Positions 50,290 to 61,846 are shown, counted from the stretch's first letter. The stretch is 64,000 bases of DNA from Celeribacter litoreus (GCF_020165855.1 NZ_JAIUFY010000005.1:793243-857242), one strand, 5' to 3'. Notes: a model not told the origin generated them from the sequence alone. Made by a program: numbers and translations.

Positions 50290-50761
50290 CTCGGTGGATT
50301 TTTGACCGGATGGTTGTGTGGGTATCGGGTCGCGTGGGAAAAATCTCGGTTTTCTGCTGAGGTGAAGTGCGTCCGTATGTGGTGTTTTTTGTTCTTATTT
50401 TGTCTAAATATAGATTTTTTGGCCCATAATTCTGTCCCATATCCTGTTTTTGAGGGTGTTGTGGAGCAAGATGTTGTGTCCTGTGGGTAATAAATCCATT
50501 GATTACCATGAAATCCCGTGTAATCTCTATTTATCCGGTGAGACGGGAATGAGCGGCACATCAAAGACCGCGAATAAAGAACAAAGTCAGGTTCATACAG
50601 GCATCCGCCCTCACCAGAATAAAGAGATCCGGCGCGCGAGCGAGCAGACATCCCCCCAAGGTGGCGCGCGACGACCGGACAGCCCCGAAATTTCGGGATG
50701 AGGGCGGCGGATTGAGCAGTGGCAGCAGCTCGGTCCGCCGTTTCGGTTTAAGGCCCCGGAC
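50290..50761 (+). other. Long leader of the dcw cluster
   Basis: About 470 nt without a supported gene, AT-rich in its middle (50390-50470). It holds a palindrome CCCGAAATTTCGGG near 50685 and a stable hairpin CGGCGGA/TCCGCCG at 50705-50740 just before mraZ. Likely an untranslated leader where mraZ translation is controlled. Confidence 0.4.
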
Positions 50762-50800
50762 ATGGGGTGGGACAGTGAGAGGAGCCGACGCTTGGTTGGC

Positions 50801-51292
50801 ATGTTTATAGGCGAACACACCTTTAAGGTGGACGGGAAGGGACGCGTGTCGATCCCTGCCGATTTTCGTCGTGAACTTGAACTTGGCGATCCTCTCGCTG
50901 GCGAAACCGGTCGTCCCCGCATGGTCATCGTCTATGGTCATGACAAACAAAAGCAACTCATCGTTCACACCTATGACGGCTACCGCGCGCTGGCGGCCGA
51001 TATCGCGCGTCTGCCGCGCGGGTCTGAAAAGCGGAAGATCATGGAGCGCATGATCCTCAACCGTGCCAAGCCGACCGAGGTGGACAACGATGGTCGTCTC
51101 GTCCTGCCGCAGGCGCTGCGCGACAAGATTGCGCTCGACGGCACCGCCTATTTCGCCGGGATGGGGGAGACGTTCGAGATTTGGAAGCCGGAGACCCATA
51201 AAGAGGTTGAGGCCGCCGTGTCCGAAAAATGGCTTGAAGAGCAGGGTGAGGATTTCGATCCTCTGAGCCTGCTGGATGATTTGGAGGTCTGA
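50801..51292 (+). CDS. mraZ: Transcriptional regulator MraZ
   Basis: 163 aa from ATG 50801, the position where the family normally begins ([20 protein letters not shown]). In-frame alternatives are TTG 50792, which has GGAG 8 nt upstream, and ATG 50762. Two SpoVT/AbrB-like halves are visible: residues 1-60 and [18 protein letters not shown] at about 98-115. MraZ is a ring-shaped DNA-binding repressor of the dcw operon; its likely boxes are at 50200. Longer than E. coli MraZ (152 aa). Confidence 0.9.
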   Translation: MFIGEHTFKVDGKGRVSIPADFRRELELGDPLAGETGRPRMVIVYGHDKQKQLIVHTYDGYRALAADIARLPRGSEKRKIMERMILNRAKPTEVDNDGRLVLPQALRDKIALDGTAYFAGMGETFEIWKPETHKEVEAAVSEKWLEEQGEDFDPLSLLDDLEV

Positions 51293-51293
51293 G

Positions 51294-52283
51294 ATGGCCA
51301 CCGACGAAGATAAGAAACCCCACGTTCCGGTCCTCCTTCGCCCCTTGTTGCGGGAATGCGCGCCGATTTCCGGTCGCTGGCTCGATGGTACCTTTGGGGC
51401 TGGCGGGTATACGAAGGGTTTGATTGCTGAAGGCGCAGATCATGTGACAGGCGTGGATCGTGATCCGCTCGCGCATGAGATGGCCGCAAAATGGATCAAC
51501 AAGCCGCCTTATGAGGGCAAAATCTCTCTCGTTCTCGGCACTTTCGGTCAGATGGATGAATACGCCCAAGATCTCGATGGCGTTGTCCTTGATCTCGGGG
51601 TGTCGTCAATGCAGCTCGACATGGCTGAGCGCGGGTTCTCCTTTATGAAAGACGGCCCGCTCGACATGCGGATGTCGCAGGAAGGGCCGTCTGCTGCGGA
51701 TTTCGTCAATACGGCGGATGAGGCGGAGATCGCCGAAGTGCTTTTTCACTACGGTGAAGAAAAACAGTCTCGCAAAATCGCCCGTGCGATTGTCAAAGAC
51801 CGTGCGGAAAAGGCGCCGTTTACCACGACACTTCAGCTTGCGGGCCTGATCGAACGTATTCTGCCGCGCAAGAAACCGGGTGCGAGCCATCCGGCAACAC
51901 GCACGTTTCAGGCCATTCGCATCGCTGTGAACGATGAATTCGGCCAGTTGATCGAAGGGCTGGAGGCCGCTGAGCGCGCGCTCGCTCCTGGTGGGCAACT
52001 CGCCGTAGTGACGTTCCACTCGCTCGAAGATCGCGTGGTCAAACGCTTCTTTCAGGAACGCGCCTCGACGGGCGGCGGCGGATCGCGCTATGCGCCTGAG
52101 CAAGATGTCAAAATTCCCGGTTTTGAGCGGCTGTCAAAAGCCATTTCGCCGGATGAAGAAGAGTTGGAAGGCAACCCGCGGGCCCGCTCAGCGCGGCTTA
52201 GGGTCGGACGTCGGACCGATGCGCCGGCAGTGCCGGTTGATCGGGCGGCGATGGGACTACCGAAACCAGTTTTAAAGCGGTGA
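51294..52283 (+). CDS. rsmH: 16S rRNA (cytosine1402-N4)-methyltransferase
   Basis: 329 aa from ATG 51294, with GGAGG upstream that overlaps the mraZ end. SAM-dependent enzyme acting on the 30S P-site. [14 protein letters not shown] is the SAM loop, [20 protein letters not shown] and PLDMRMS are family blocks, and [16 protein letters not shown] lies near the active site. Second gene of the dcw cluster as usual. Confidence 0.95.
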   Translation: MATDEDKKPHVPVLLRPLLRECAPISGRWLDGTFGAGGYTKGLIAEGADHVTGVDRDPLAHEMAAKWINKPPYEGKISLVLGTFGQMDEYAQDLDGVVLDLGVSSMQLDMAERGFSFMKDGPLDMRMSQEGPSAADFVNTADEAEIAEVLFHYGEEKQSRKIARAIVKDRAEKAPFTTTLQLAGLIERILPRKKPGASHPATRTFQAIRIAVNDEFGQLIEGLEAAERALAPGGQLAVVTFHSLEDRVVKRFFQERASTGGGGSRYAPEQDVKIPGFERLSKAISPDEEELEGNPRARSARLRVGRRTDAPAVPVDRAAMGLPKPVLKR

Positions 52284-52296
52284 GTGTGAGGCAGAC

Positions 52297-52668
52297 ATGC
52301 GTGGTTTCTATATGATCTTTGCAGCGTTGGTCCTGATGGGCCTCGCGTTTTGGGCCTATCGTGAGAACTACGCGACGCAACAGGTCCTTCGTGAGGTCAG
52401 CCAGATCCAGCGTGAAATCGGTCATCAACGCGAAGAGCTTGCAGTGCTCAAAGCCGAATGGGCTTACCTCAACCGTCCGCAGCGCCTTCGCGATCTTGCT
52501 GCGATCAACTTTGACCGCCTGCGCCTCCTGCCGTTCCAGCCGGAGCAATTCGGTCGTGTAGACCAAGTGTCCTTCCCGGAGGAAGACGATCTGATCTTTG
52601 AACTCGACGGTGCTGTCGATGTGGTCGGACAATTGAGCGCGATTGACACAGGCGAGGCGCAGCAATGA
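52297..52668 (+). CDS. ftsL: Cell division protein FtsL
   Basis: 123 aa bitopic protein: membrane helix at residues 4-21 (FYMIFAALVLMGLAFWAY), then a periplasmic coiled coil (EVSQIQREIGHQREELAVLK) and a short tail. Position between rsmH and ftsI and the size fit FtsL, which with FtsB/FtsQ activates septal wall synthesis. Sequence conservation in the family is low, so context carries part of the call. Overlaps ftsI by 4 nt. Confidence 0.88.
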   Translation: MRGFYMIFAALVLMGLAFWAYRENYATQQVLREVSQIQREIGHQREELAVLKAEWAYLNRPQRLRDLAAINFDRLRLLPFQPEQFGRVDQVSFPEEDDLIFELDGAVDVVGQLSAIDTGEAQQ

Positions 52669-54464
52669 GTATCCGCACTCCACTCCGCCCGCTCGCCCGC
52701 GTTCTTGAGGCCCGTGCGAAGGGCGAAAACCCGGACGTGATCGAGCGCGAGAACCTGCGCCTTCGTCACGAGGAAATGCGTGACAAATCCCGTCTGCGCG
52801 CGGAGGGGCGTTTGCTCGTTCTGGGGCTGTGCTTCATGTCGGCGTTCCTTCTCGTCGGTGTGCGCATGGGGCAGGTCGCGGCGACCGTGCCAGCCGAGCC
52901 GAAAGCGGCAGCCACCGGCACGCCGATCCTTGCGCAACGCGCGGACATTGTGGACCGCAACGGTCGTATTCTCGCGACCAACCGCGTGACCCACAGTCTC
53001 TATGCGCAGCCGCAGGAGATGATTGATCCTGTGCATGCAGCCAAAGAACTCGCGCGCATTTTCCCCGATCTTGAAGAAGAGCGCTTGATTCGTGATTTCA
53101 CCGGGTCGCGCAAGTTCTTGTGGATCAAAAAGAAAATCGCGCCGGAACAGCAGCAGGCGGTCCACGATATTGGTGAGCCGGGGTTGCTCTTCGGGCCGCG
53201 TGAGGAACGTCTCTATCCGAACGGTAAACTCGCTGCGCACGTGCTTGGCGGAACGAAGTTCGGACGCGAAGGCGTCATGAGCGCCGAGATCGTCGGCCAG
53301 TTCGGCATTGAAAAAGCGCGCGACGACTACCTTAGCAATCCAGCCAATGGAGACAAACCGCTTCAGCTTTCCCTTGATCTGACGGTGCAATCGACCGTTC
53401 GCGAGGTGCTCTATGGCGGTATGCGGATGCTTGATGCCAAGGGAGCTGCCGCAGTCCTGATGGACATTCACACGGGGGAAATCATTTCCCTCGTCTCGCT
53501 GCCCGATTTTGATCCGAACTCCCGTCCGTCTTTCGCGGCAAAAAATCCAGAGGACAACCCGCGGTTCAACCGGACCGTTCAGGGTGTCTATGAACTCGGC
53601 TCGACGTTTAAAATTTTCGCGGCAGCTCAGGCGATGGAACTTGGCCTCGCAGGGCCGGACACAGAGATTCCCGCAACGCCGCCGTTCCGTTGGGGCAAAT
53701 ACACAATCGGTGAGTTTGAGGGCCATAACTACGGTCCGACGCTGTCGCTCTCGGGCATGATCGTCAAGTCGTCCAACGTCGCGACCGCGCATGTGGCGCA
53801 AGAGATCGGTGTCGAACGCCAGAAAGCGTTCCTGAAACAGCTCGGCTTCTTCGAGCCTGTTCCCGTCGAACTCGCAGAAGCACCGGCGGGCAAGCCACTC
53901 CTTCCGCCGAATTGGTCTGAACTTTCCACACTGACCATCGGTTTCGGGCACGGCCTGTCTGCCTCGCCGCTTCACCTTGCGACGGCTTACGCCTCGTTGC
54001 TCAACGGCGGGACGCTCGTGGAGCCGACCTTGATCAAACGCGAAGGCTATACGCCGAAGGGCGAACGGATTGTGAGCGAAGAGGTTTCCGCCGCCTCGCG
54101 TCAGATGCTTCGCGAAGTTGTGACCGATCCGGAAGGTACGGCGAGTTTCGCCGAAGTCACGGGGTACAAAGTTGGCGGTAAAACCGGCACGGCGGACAAG
54201 CCGAAGCCTACCGGCGGCTACTACGACGACAAGACGATCACCACGTTTGCTTCGGTTTTCCCGACGGATAAGCCCAAGTATGTGCTGATCGTCTCCCTCG
54301 ATGAACCGATTGAGACCTCTGGTAGCAAGCCGCGCCGCACGGCCGGTTGGACGGCCGTGCCGGTCGCTGCCGAAGTGATCCGGCGCACAGCTCCGCTCAT
54401 GGGATTGAGACCCGAGATTGAATCCCCTGCCCAAGCTGGGATAACACTGACATCAACGCAGTGA
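52665..54464 (+). CDS. ftsI: Peptidoglycan D,D-transpeptidase FtsI (PBP3)
   Basis: 599 aa class B penicillin-binding protein for septal cross-linking. Membrane anchor at about residues 47-65 (LLVLGLCFMSAFLLVGVRMG), dimerisation domain from ILAQRADIVDRNGRILA, transpeptidase domain with the active Ser in LGSTFKIFAA (STFK), KSSNVA (SxN) and GGKTGTADKP (KTG). Length is normal. Start ATGA overlaps the ftsL stop. Confidence 0.96.
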   Translation: MSIRTPLRPLARVLEARAKGENPDVIERENLRLRHEEMRDKSRLRAEGRLLVLGLCFMSAFLLVGVRMGQVAATVPAEPKAAATGTPILAQRADIVDRNGRILATNRVTHSLYAQPQEMIDPVHAAKELARIFPDLEEERLIRDFTGSRKFLWIKKKIAPEQQQAVHDIGEPGLLFGPREERLYPNGKLAAHVLGGTKFGREGVMSAEIVGQFGIEKARDDYLSNPANGDKPLQLSLDLTVQSTVREVLYGGMRMLDAKGAAAVLMDIHTGEIISLVSLPDFDPNSRPSFAAKNPEDNPRFNRTVQGVYELGSTFKIFAAAQAMELGLAGPDTEIPATPPFRWGKYTIGEFEGHNYGPTLSLSGMIVKSSNVATAHVAQEIGVERQKAFLKQLGFFEPVPVELAEAPAGKPLLPPNWSELSTLTIGFGHGLSASPLHLATAYASLLNGGTLVEPTLIKREGYTPKGERIVSEEVSAASRQMLREVVTDPEGTASFAEVTGYKVGGKTGTADKPKPTGGYYDDKTITTFASVFPTDKPKYVLIVSLDEPIETSGSKPRRTAGWTAVPVAAEVIRRTAPLMGLRPEIESPAQAGITLTSTQ

Positions 54465-54485
54465 TCAACGAAAGGCGCGGGCAGC

Positions 54486-55955
54486 ATGACATCACTCACA
54501 GAGTTGGGATTGACCGCGCAAGGTGGTCGCGATGTTCAGATCACGGGTCTCTCGGTCGATAGCCGGAAGGTAGAAGAGGGGCATCTCTTCGCCGCGCTCC
54601 CCGGGTCGAGCGTCCATGGCGCGACATTTGTTCCGATGGCCCTTTCAATGGGCGCGCGCGCGATTCTGACCGATCCGGCAGGCGCGCGGATCGCCTCTGA
54701 GGCGGTTGCAGAGCATGATGCTGCGCTTGTTGTGGTCGAGGACGCGCGTCAGGCGCTCGCCTACACGGCTGCATTGTTCTTCGGTCGTCAGCCGGATGTG
54801 ATGGTCGCCGTGACGGGCACCAATGGCAAAACGTCTGTCGCCACCTTTGCACGTCAGATTTGGCAGTTGCTCGGGGCCTCAGCGATCAATATCGGCACGA
54901 CCGGTGTCGAAGGCGACTGGCAAGCCCCGAGTCCTCACACCACACCTGAGCCGATAACGCTGCATCGCATGTTGGCCGATGCGGCGCATGCCGGGGTTGA
55001 ATACGGCGCGATGGAAGCCTCTTCGCATGGCTTGGCCCAGCGGCGTCTCGACGGAGTAAGCGTCACTGCTGCGGCCTTTACGAACTTCACCCAAGACCAC
55101 CTAGATTACCACGCGACGTTTGAGGCTTATTTCGCGGCGAAGGCAGGGCTCTTCACCCGCGTTTTGCCGGAAGACGGGGTTGCCGTCGTCAATGTGGACG
55201 ACCCGAAAGGCGTCGAAATCGAGGGCCTGTGCGCAGAACGCGGTGTCGATGTGATGCGCATTGGTCGTTCTGATGCGGCGGACCTGCGTGTGCTTTCTCA
55301 GCGGTTCGATCCGACGGGGCAGGAGCTGCGCGTCGATTTTGTAGGGAATATCTATCAAATTCGTTTAGACCTCATTGGCGGTTTTCAGGCCGAGAATGTA
55401 ATGACGGCGGCGGGCCTTGTGATGGCCTGCGGTGCTGATCCGGAAGAGGTCTTCTCCTGTCTGCCGGAACTCACGGGGGTCCGTGGCCGGATGGAACACG
55501 CCGCGACGCGGGCGAATGGCGCGACGGTCTTTGTCGATTATGCCCATACGCCGGATGCGGTCGCGACGGCGATCAAGGCACTGCGTCCGCACGTTATGGG
55601 ACGTGTCATTGCCATCATCGGCGCGGGCGGAGATCGTGACAAGACCAAGCGCCCGCTGATGGGGCAGGCTGCGGCAGAGAATGCCGATCTTGTGATTGTG
55701 ACCGATGACAACCCGCGCTCAGAAGACCCAGCGGCGATCCGTGCGGAAGTTCTGGTCGGTGCACCGGACGCCATCGAGATCGGTGATCGCGCCGAAGCGA
55801 TCCTGCGCGGGGTGGATTCCCTACAGCCCGGTGATGCGCTCCTGATTTGCGGAAAGGGTCACGAGAGCGGCCAGATTATCGGCAATGACGTCTATCCGTT
55901 TGATGACGTGGAGCAGGCCTCTCTTGCCGTCGGGGCTCTGGAGGGGCGGATATGA
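54486..55955 (+). CDS. murE: UDP-MurNAc-tripeptide synthetase (meso-DAP-adding)
   Basis: 489 aa Mur ligase adding the third residue of the peptide stem. ATP loop VTGTNGKTSVATFA (about residues 108-121), TNFTQDHLDYHATFEAYFAA, FVDYAHTPDAV, and VTDDNPRSEDP; the DNPR motif marks meso-diaminopimelate specificity. Overlaps murF by 4 nt. Confidence 0.95.
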   Translation: MTSLTELGLTAQGGRDVQITGLSVDSRKVEEGHLFAALPGSSVHGATFVPMALSMGARAILTDPAGARIASEAVAEHDAALVVVEDARQALAYTAALFFGRQPDVMVAVTGTNGKTSVATFARQIWQLLGASAINIGTTGVEGDWQAPSPHTTPEPITLHRMLADAAHAGVEYGAMEASSHGLAQRRLDGVSVTAAAFTNFTQDHLDYHATFEAYFAAKAGLFTRVLPEDGVAVVNVDDPKGVEIEGLCAERGVDVMRIGRSDAADLRVLSQRFDPTGQELRVDFVGNIYQIRLDLIGGFQAENVMTAAGLVMACGADPEEVFSCLPELTGVRGRMEHAATRANGATVFVDYAHTPDAVATAIKALRPHVMGRVIAIIGAGGDRDKTKRPLMGQAAAENADLVIVTDDNPRSEDPAAIRAEVLVGAPDAIEIGDRAEAILRGVDSLQPGDALLICGKGHESGQIIGNDVYPFDDVEQASLAVGALEGRI

Positions 55956-57346
55956 GCGCGCTCTGGACGACGGCTGAGGTTGCCGCCGCGACGGGTGGAG
56001 CCGCGACCAAAGACGCCGAGATCACCGGTATTTCCATCGACACGCGGACTATCCAGCCGGGTGACCTGTTCGTCGCGCTGCAGGCGGCGCGGGATGGCCA
56101 TGATTTTGTGGCCCAAGCGCTCGACAAAGGGGCGGCTGCGGCGCTCGTGTCGCGTCGGCCGGAAGGTGTGGCCAAAAACGCATCGTTGGTTGTCGTAGAC
56201 GATGTCTTGCCAGCCTTGGAGCGCCTCGGCGCCGCTGCGCGTGCCCGTGTTGCAGGCAAGGTCGTCGGCGTCACCGGCTCTGTCGGGAAGACCTCGACCA
56301 AGGAAATGCTCCGCGCCATTCTCGGACCGCAGGGTAAAACACATGCTGCGGAAGCCAGTTACAACAACCATTGGGGCGTGCCACTGACCTTGGCGCGGAT
56401 GTCGGCGGACACGGATTTCGCGGTCATCGAGATCGGGATGAACCACCCGGGCGAGATTGCGCCACTGGCCGAACTGGCCGAGCCGGACGTTGCGATGATC
56501 ACCACCGTCGCGCCTGCGCATATGGCCGCGTTCGAGAGCCTTGAGGGGATCGCCAGAGAGAAGTCCGATATTTTCAAAGGATTGGTTGAAGACGGGGTGG
56601 CCGTGTTCAACGGAGACCTCCCCGTCACCGATATCCTTGCCGCTGCATGGTCCGGCGCGTCGATCCGGTTTGGTGAGGACGAAACCTGCGCGGCGCGGCT
56701 GACGTCTGTGGAGATCGAAGATCGCGTGACGCGAGGTTCGGCGGTCGTGGATACAACGCACGTCGATTTTTCGCTTTCCACCGCAGGGCGCCATTTCGCG
56801 ACCAATGCGGTCGGCTGCTTGGCCGTCGTGGATGCGCTCGGCGCTGACGTGGTGAAAGCCGCAGCCGATCTGTCGCTTTGGGCGCCGCCGGAAGGGCGGG
56901 GCGCGCGTGAGACGGTGCAACTCCCGATTGGTAAGCCGCTCGAACTCATCGACGACGCGTTCAACGCCAACCCGACGTCCATGTCGGCGGCGCTTGAGGT
57001 GCTTGCGAAAGCAACCCCAGCGGACACCGGACGACGCATCGCGATTTTGGGAGATATGCTAGAGCTCGGCGAAAAGGAAGTTGCGATCCATGAGGGCCTC
57101 GCCGCACTGCCTTGGTTTGCCAATCTGGATGCCGTGCATTGCGTTGGGCCTTTGATGCGGGCGTTGTTTGACGTTCTGCCGGATGGACGGCGCGGGCAGT
57201 GGTTTGAAACGGCACAGGATGCAGTGCCTGCGCTTGCGAGTCTCACAGGTCCCGGCGATGTCGTGCTTTTGAAGGGCTCCAAAGGGTCGAAAGTGAGCCT
57301 ACTGGTTGACGAATTGCGCAAATTGGGCCAAGCGCAGCCGAAATAA
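55952..57346 (+). CDS. murF: UDP-MurNAc-tripeptide:D-alanyl-D-alanine ligase
   Basis: 464 aa Mur ligase adding D-Ala-D-Ala. ATP loop VTGSVGKTSTKEMLRAIL (about residues 106-123), EIGMNHPGEIAPLAELAEPD, and LIDDAFNANPTSMSAALEVL, the block typical of MurF. Last part ends in VLLKGSKGSKVSLLVDEL. mraY follows after 21 nt. Confidence 0.95.
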   Translation: MSALWTTAEVAAATGGAATKDAEITGISIDTRTIQPGDLFVALQAARDGHDFVAQALDKGAAAALVSRRPEGVAKNASLVVVDDVLPALERLGAAARARVAGKVVGVTGSVGKTSTKEMLRAILGPQGKTHAAEASYNNHWGVPLTLARMSADTDFAVIEIGMNHPGEIAPLAELAEPDVAMITTVAPAHMAAFESLEGIAREKSDIFKGLVEDGVAVFNGDLPVTDILAAAWSGASIRFGEDETCAARLTSVEIEDRVTRGSAVVDTTHVDFSLSTAGRHFATNAVGCLAVVDALGADVVKAAADLSLWAPPEGRGARETVQLPIGKPLELIDDAFNANPTSMSAALEVLAKATPADTGRRIAILGDMLELGEKEVAIHEGLAALPWFANLDAVHCVGPLMRALFDVLPDGRRGQWFETAQDAVPALASLTGPGDVVLLKGSKGSKVSLLVDELRKLGQAQPK

Positions 57347-57367
57347 GCAAAAGGAAGATGTAAGCGG

Positions 57368-58450
57368 ATGTTGTATTGGATTTCTGGCCTGTCGGACGGG
57401 GGAGACCTGTTCAACCTGTTTCGCTACATCACGATGCGGTCTGGCGGTGCCTTTTTCACGGCGCTGCTGTTCTCGATGATCTTCGGCCGTCCGCTGATCG
57501 ACTTTCTTCGTCGCCGTCAGGGCAAGGGCCAGCCGATCCGTGAGGACGGCCCTGAGGGGCACTTTGCCAAAGCCGGCACGCCGACGATGGGCGGATTGCT
57601 GATCCTGACCGCGCTTCTGATTTCGACGCTTCTCTGGGCGCGACTGGATATCGGCTATGTCTGGATCGTGCTCTTTGTGACTTATGGCTATGGTCTGATC
57701 GGTTTTGCAGATGACTATGCGAAAGTGTCCAAGGCGAACACGAAGGGCGTTCCCGGTCGTGTGCGTCTCGGCCTTGGCTTCCTGATCGCGGCAATTGCGG
57801 CTGTGTGGTCCGCGATGATCCATCCCGATGACCTCGCGTTCCAACTCGCCATGCCGGTGTTCAAAGACCTGCTGATCAACCTGTCTTGGTTCTTTGTCCC
57901 GTTTGCGATGATCGTCATCGTTGGGGCTGCGAATGCGGTGAACCTCACGGATGGTCTCGATGGTCTCGCGATCATGCCTGTGATGATCGCAGCGGGGACT
58001 TTGGGCGCGATTGCCTATGTCGTGGGGCGTGTCGACTTTACCGAGTATCTCGGGCTGCACTACGTGCCGGGCACGGGGGAAATCCTCGTGTTTACCGCCG
58101 CGCTGATCGGTGGCGGTCTCGGGTTCCTGTGGTTCAATGCGCCGCCTGCGGCTGTATTTATGGGGGATACGGGGTCTCTGGCGCTCGGTGGCGCGTTGGG
58201 TGCGATTGCGGTTGCGACCAAGCACGAGATCGTTTTGGCGATTGTGGGTGGTCTGTTTGTGGTCGAGGCGCTGTCTGTGATCATTCAGGTGGCCTACTTC
58301 AAACGCACCGGTAAACGCGTGTTCCTGATGGCGCCGATCCATCACCACTATGAGAAGAAAGGGTGGTCGGAGCCGACCATCGTGATCCGGTTCTGGATCA
58401 TCTCTCTGGTGCTCGCACTGATCGGTCTGGCGACGCTGAAACTGCGCTAA
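57368..58450 (+). CDS. mraY: Phospho-MurNAc-pentapeptide transferase
   Basis: 360 aa with about ten membrane helices. Makes lipid I on undecaprenyl phosphate at the inner membrane. Conserved active-site blocks: GFADDYAKV (two Asp), [28 protein letters not shown] and [13 protein letters not shown]. Length equals that of E. coli MraY. A terminator follows at once, unusual inside this operon. Confidence 0.97.
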   Translation: MLYWISGLSDGGDLFNLFRYITMRSGGAFFTALLFSMIFGRPLIDFLRRRQGKGQPIREDGPEGHFAKAGTPTMGGLLILTALLISTLLWARLDIGYVWIVLFVTYGYGLIGFADDYAKVSKANTKGVPGRVRLGLGFLIAAIAAVWSAMIHPDDLAFQLAMPVFKDLLINLSWFFVPFAMIVIVGAANAVNLTDGLDGLAIMPVMIAAGTLGAIAYVVGRVDFTEYLGLHYVPGTGEILVFTAALIGGGLGFLWFNAPPAAVFMGDTGSLALGGALGAIAVATKHEIVLAIVGGLFVVEALSVIIQVAYFKRTGKRVFLMAPIHHHYEKKGWSEPTIVIRFWIISLVLALIGLATLKLR

Positions 58451-58456
58451 ACGAGA

Positions 58457-58478
58457 GGGGGCCAAGGCCCCCTTTTTT
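58457..58478 (+). terminator. Terminator between mraY and murD
   Basis: GGGGGCC (58457-58463), AA, GGCCCCC (58466-58472), six T. The loop of two is tight, so the stem probably opens by a pair. It would end or weaken transcription within the dcw cluster. Confidence 0.7.
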
Positions 58479-58500
58479 GAGTATTTGACCCAAGAAGAAG
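58475..58500 (+). repeat. Intergenic repeat element, copy 2
   Basis: TTTTGAGTATTT and CCAAGAAGAAG with a 3-nt gap, the same as at 33202-33227. Here the second block runs into GAAGGA, which may act as the murD ribosome binding site. Confidence 0.6.
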
Positions 58501-58511
58501 GATGGGGCGCG

Positions 58512-59909
58512 ATGATCCCTGTGCTCGGATACGAAGACAAGAAAGTGGCGGTTTTGGGCCTCGGGCGTTCCGGTCTTGCGACAGCGCGGGCGTTGGAGGC
58601 CGGCGGAGCGGAGGCGCTGTGCTGGGACGACTCTGTTGAGGCGCGTGAGCGGGCGGAGGCGGAAGGGTTCGTCATCCATGATTTGCACAAGGCGGACAGC
58701 TTTGAAGGGGTTGACGTTCTCGTCGTCTCACCGGGCATTCCGCATCTCTATCCGGAGCCAAACAAGGTGATCGCACGCGCATGGGACGCGGGTGTGCCTG
58801 TCGACAACGACATCGGGTTGTTTTTCCGTTCTCTCGGTTTGGGAGAGTGGATGGACTATGCCACTCCACCGCGTGTGATTGCGGTGACGGGATCGAACGG
58901 GAAGTCTACGACCTCGGCGCTTATTCACCACATTTTCGAAGAGAACGGGACGCCGTGTCAATTGGCGGGCAACATCGGGCGTGGGGTGCTCGACATTGAG
59001 CCGCCGGAGGATGGCGAGGTCATTGTGCTCGAGCTGTCGTCCTACCAGACGGATCTCGCGCGGGCGCTGACGCCGGATGTGGCTGTGTTCACGAACCTAT
59101 CGCCGGATCATCTCGACCGTCACGGCGGGATGGGCGGATACTTTGCGGCCAAGCGTCGGCTCTTTGCCGAGGGCGGTCCGGATCGTGCGGTGATTGGTGT
59201 CGATGAGAAAGAGGGGCGGTATCTCGCCAACCAGCTCGTCGAGAGCCCTGAAGACATGCGTCTCATTCGTGTGTCGTCGGGTCAGAAGCTCGGCGGGCCG
59301 GGGTGGAATGTCTTCGCGCGGAAGGGGTTTCTATCCGAGTACCGCAAAGGCAAACAGGCGGCGTCTATCGATTTGCGTGAGATCGACGGCTTGCCGGGGG
59401 CGCATAACCATCAGAATGCTTGTGCAGCCTATGCTGCAGCGCGGGCCCTCAATCTATCGCCGCGCGGGATTGAGGCAGCGCTTCGCAGTTTTAAAGGGCT
59501 TCCGCATCGCTCGCAGCTCGTCCGTGAATTGGATGGCGTGCGCTATGTGAATGACTCGAAAGCGACCAATGTGGATGCGGCGGCGAAGGCGCTTCAGGCG
59601 TTTTCAAAAATCCGCTGGATCGCGGGCGGCCTCGGGAAAGATGGCGGGATCGAGGATCTCAAGCCGTTCCTCGGGTCTGTTGTGAAAGCCTATCTGATCG
59701 GTTTTTCCGCGCGGGATTTCGCTCTTCAGATTGGCGATACGCCCTACGAGATTTGCGATACGATGGAGGTAGCGGTGGCCAAGGCGGCTGCAGAGGCGGA
59801 GGCGGATGAGACGGTGCTCTTGGCACCTGCGGCAGCGTCATTTGACCAGTTTCCGAACTTCGAGAAGCGGGGGGATGCCTTTGCTGACGAGGTGGCAAAG
59901 CTCGGGTGA
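58512..59909 (+). CDS. murD: UDP-MurNAc-L-alanine:D-glutamate ligase
   Basis: 465 aa from ATG 58512; an upstream Met at 58485 lies inside the repeat element. Mur ligase adding D-Glu. N-terminal [23 protein letters not shown] loop [14 protein letters not shown] (about residues 119-132), [21 protein letters not shown] and [17 protein letters not shown]. Separated from mraY by a terminator and from ftsW by two foreign-looking insertions. Confidence 0.95.
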   Translation: MIPVLGYEDKKVAVLGLGRSGLATARALEAGGAEALCWDDSVEARERAEAEGFVIHDLHKADSFEGVDVLVVSPGIPHLYPEPNKVIARAWDAGVPVDNDIGLFFRSLGLGEWMDYATPPRVIAVTGSNGKSTTSALIHHIFEENGTPCQLAGNIGRGVLDIEPPEDGEVIVLELSSYQTDLARALTPDVAVFTNLSPDHLDRHGGMGGYFAAKRRLFAEGGPDRAVIGVDEKEGRYLANQLVESPEDMRLIRVSSGQKLGGPGWNVFARKGFLSEYRKGKQAASIDLREIDGLPGAHNHQNACAAYAAARALNLSPRGIEAALRSFKGLPHRSQLVRELDGVRYVNDSKATNVDAAAKALQAFSKIRWIAGGLGKDGGIEDLKPFLGSVVKAYLIGFSARDFALQIGDTPYEICDTMEVAVAKAAAEAEADETVLLAPAAASFDQFPNFEKRGDAFADEVAKLG

Positions 59910-60037
59910 GTGAGGCGGGGCTTTCTGTGTCAGTCCCGCTGCCTTTCACCTAACGTCTATCCAATGCGTGTTTTGCATTTGAAGTTGCGATATAATCTCT
60001 GACAACACGAGTGCCTCAAACCAGATAGAGAACGGCA

Positions 60038-60835
60038 ATGTTGCAAGAGATCATGAATTTACCGCCGCTCCTTGCGGCCAGTATCATTGTCCTGTCGATT
60101 GTTCTCCTGTCCCTCTCGTCCTATGGCATCACGCGAAAACTCTTGGGGCATGGGGCCGACTCGGAGCGGCGTGAGCTTGCTGGATCCGTGATCTTTCGCG
60201 TCAGCGCCTTGCATGGTCTCGTTCTTGCGCTTGTGTTCGCGCAAGAGGTGGTCAACCTGCGCGATGTGACGACGGTGTCGTCGCGTGAAGCGGCGTTGGT
60301 GGGGGACGTCTTTTATGACCTGAAACGGTACGATGCCGAGGGCACCCTGCCGATCCGAGAGGACCTCGCCTCCTACACGCGTCATGTTTTGGAGACAGAG
60401 TGGGGGGCGTTGGCCGATGAGAACACGCTGCACGATCCGGCGTGGGCGGAGTGGGAGTCGGCCTATGAAGCGATTCTCGATCTGGAGCCTGAAACACTCC
60501 GACAGGAAAGTCTCCGGTCGATTATGCTCGGCGGCATCAGGGATGTGTCGATGCTCCGGCTCGAGCGGGAAGAGGCCGCGCGGGCGGGGGTCAATCCGCT
60601 GTTTCTCACCGCGGCCATCGTTGGGGTCGTCCTGACCGCAGCGGCCTATTTTACGTTTGAGCCGACGCGGTTGAACATTCTGCTCCTCACGATTTTCTCG
60701 TCCTATACAGGGCTGATCATCTTTTTCATTATCGCTTTTGCGAACCCCTACCATTCCCCGGGCAAAGCCGCGCCTGTGAGTTTCGAACTTTTGTATCAGG
60801 GTGAAGTGCGGGAGTTGGCCGAACGGGCGCGTTAG
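60038..60835 (+). CDS. DUF4239 domain-containing membrane protein
   Basis: 265 aa. Membrane helices at about residues 8-30 (LAASIIVLSIVLLSLSSYGI), 48-66, 184-206 and 212-236, with a polar middle part (VSSREAALVGDVFYDLKRYD). This is the DUF4239 pattern, a family distantly bestrophin-like; function unknown. It lies between murD and ftsW, where the dcw cluster normally has no such gene. Confidence 0.8.
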   Translation: MLQEIMNLPPLLAASIIVLSIVLLSLSSYGITRKLLGHGADSERRELAGSVIFRVSALHGLVLALVFAQEVVNLRDVTTVSSREAALVGDVFYDLKRYDAEGTLPIREDLASYTRHVLETEWGALADENTLHDPAWAEWESAYEAILDLEPETLRQESLRSIMLGGIRDVSMLRLEREEAARAGVNPLFLTAAIVGVVLTAAAYFTFEPTRLNILLLTIFSSYTGLIIFFIIAFANPYHSPGKAAPVSFELLYQGEVRELAERAR

Positions 60836-60841
60836 GTGTGC

Positions 60842-61846
<1,005 letters not shown>

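Noticed and set aside
50549-50701. 50-codon ORF in the dcw leader
   Set aside because: No good ribosome binding site, polar low-information sequence, and it ends in the hairpin-rich leader; more likely untranslated.
52464-54434. 656-codon minus-strand ORF opposite ftsI
   Set aside because: Long antisense frame caused by GC-rich codon use; the sense strand is clearly ftsI.
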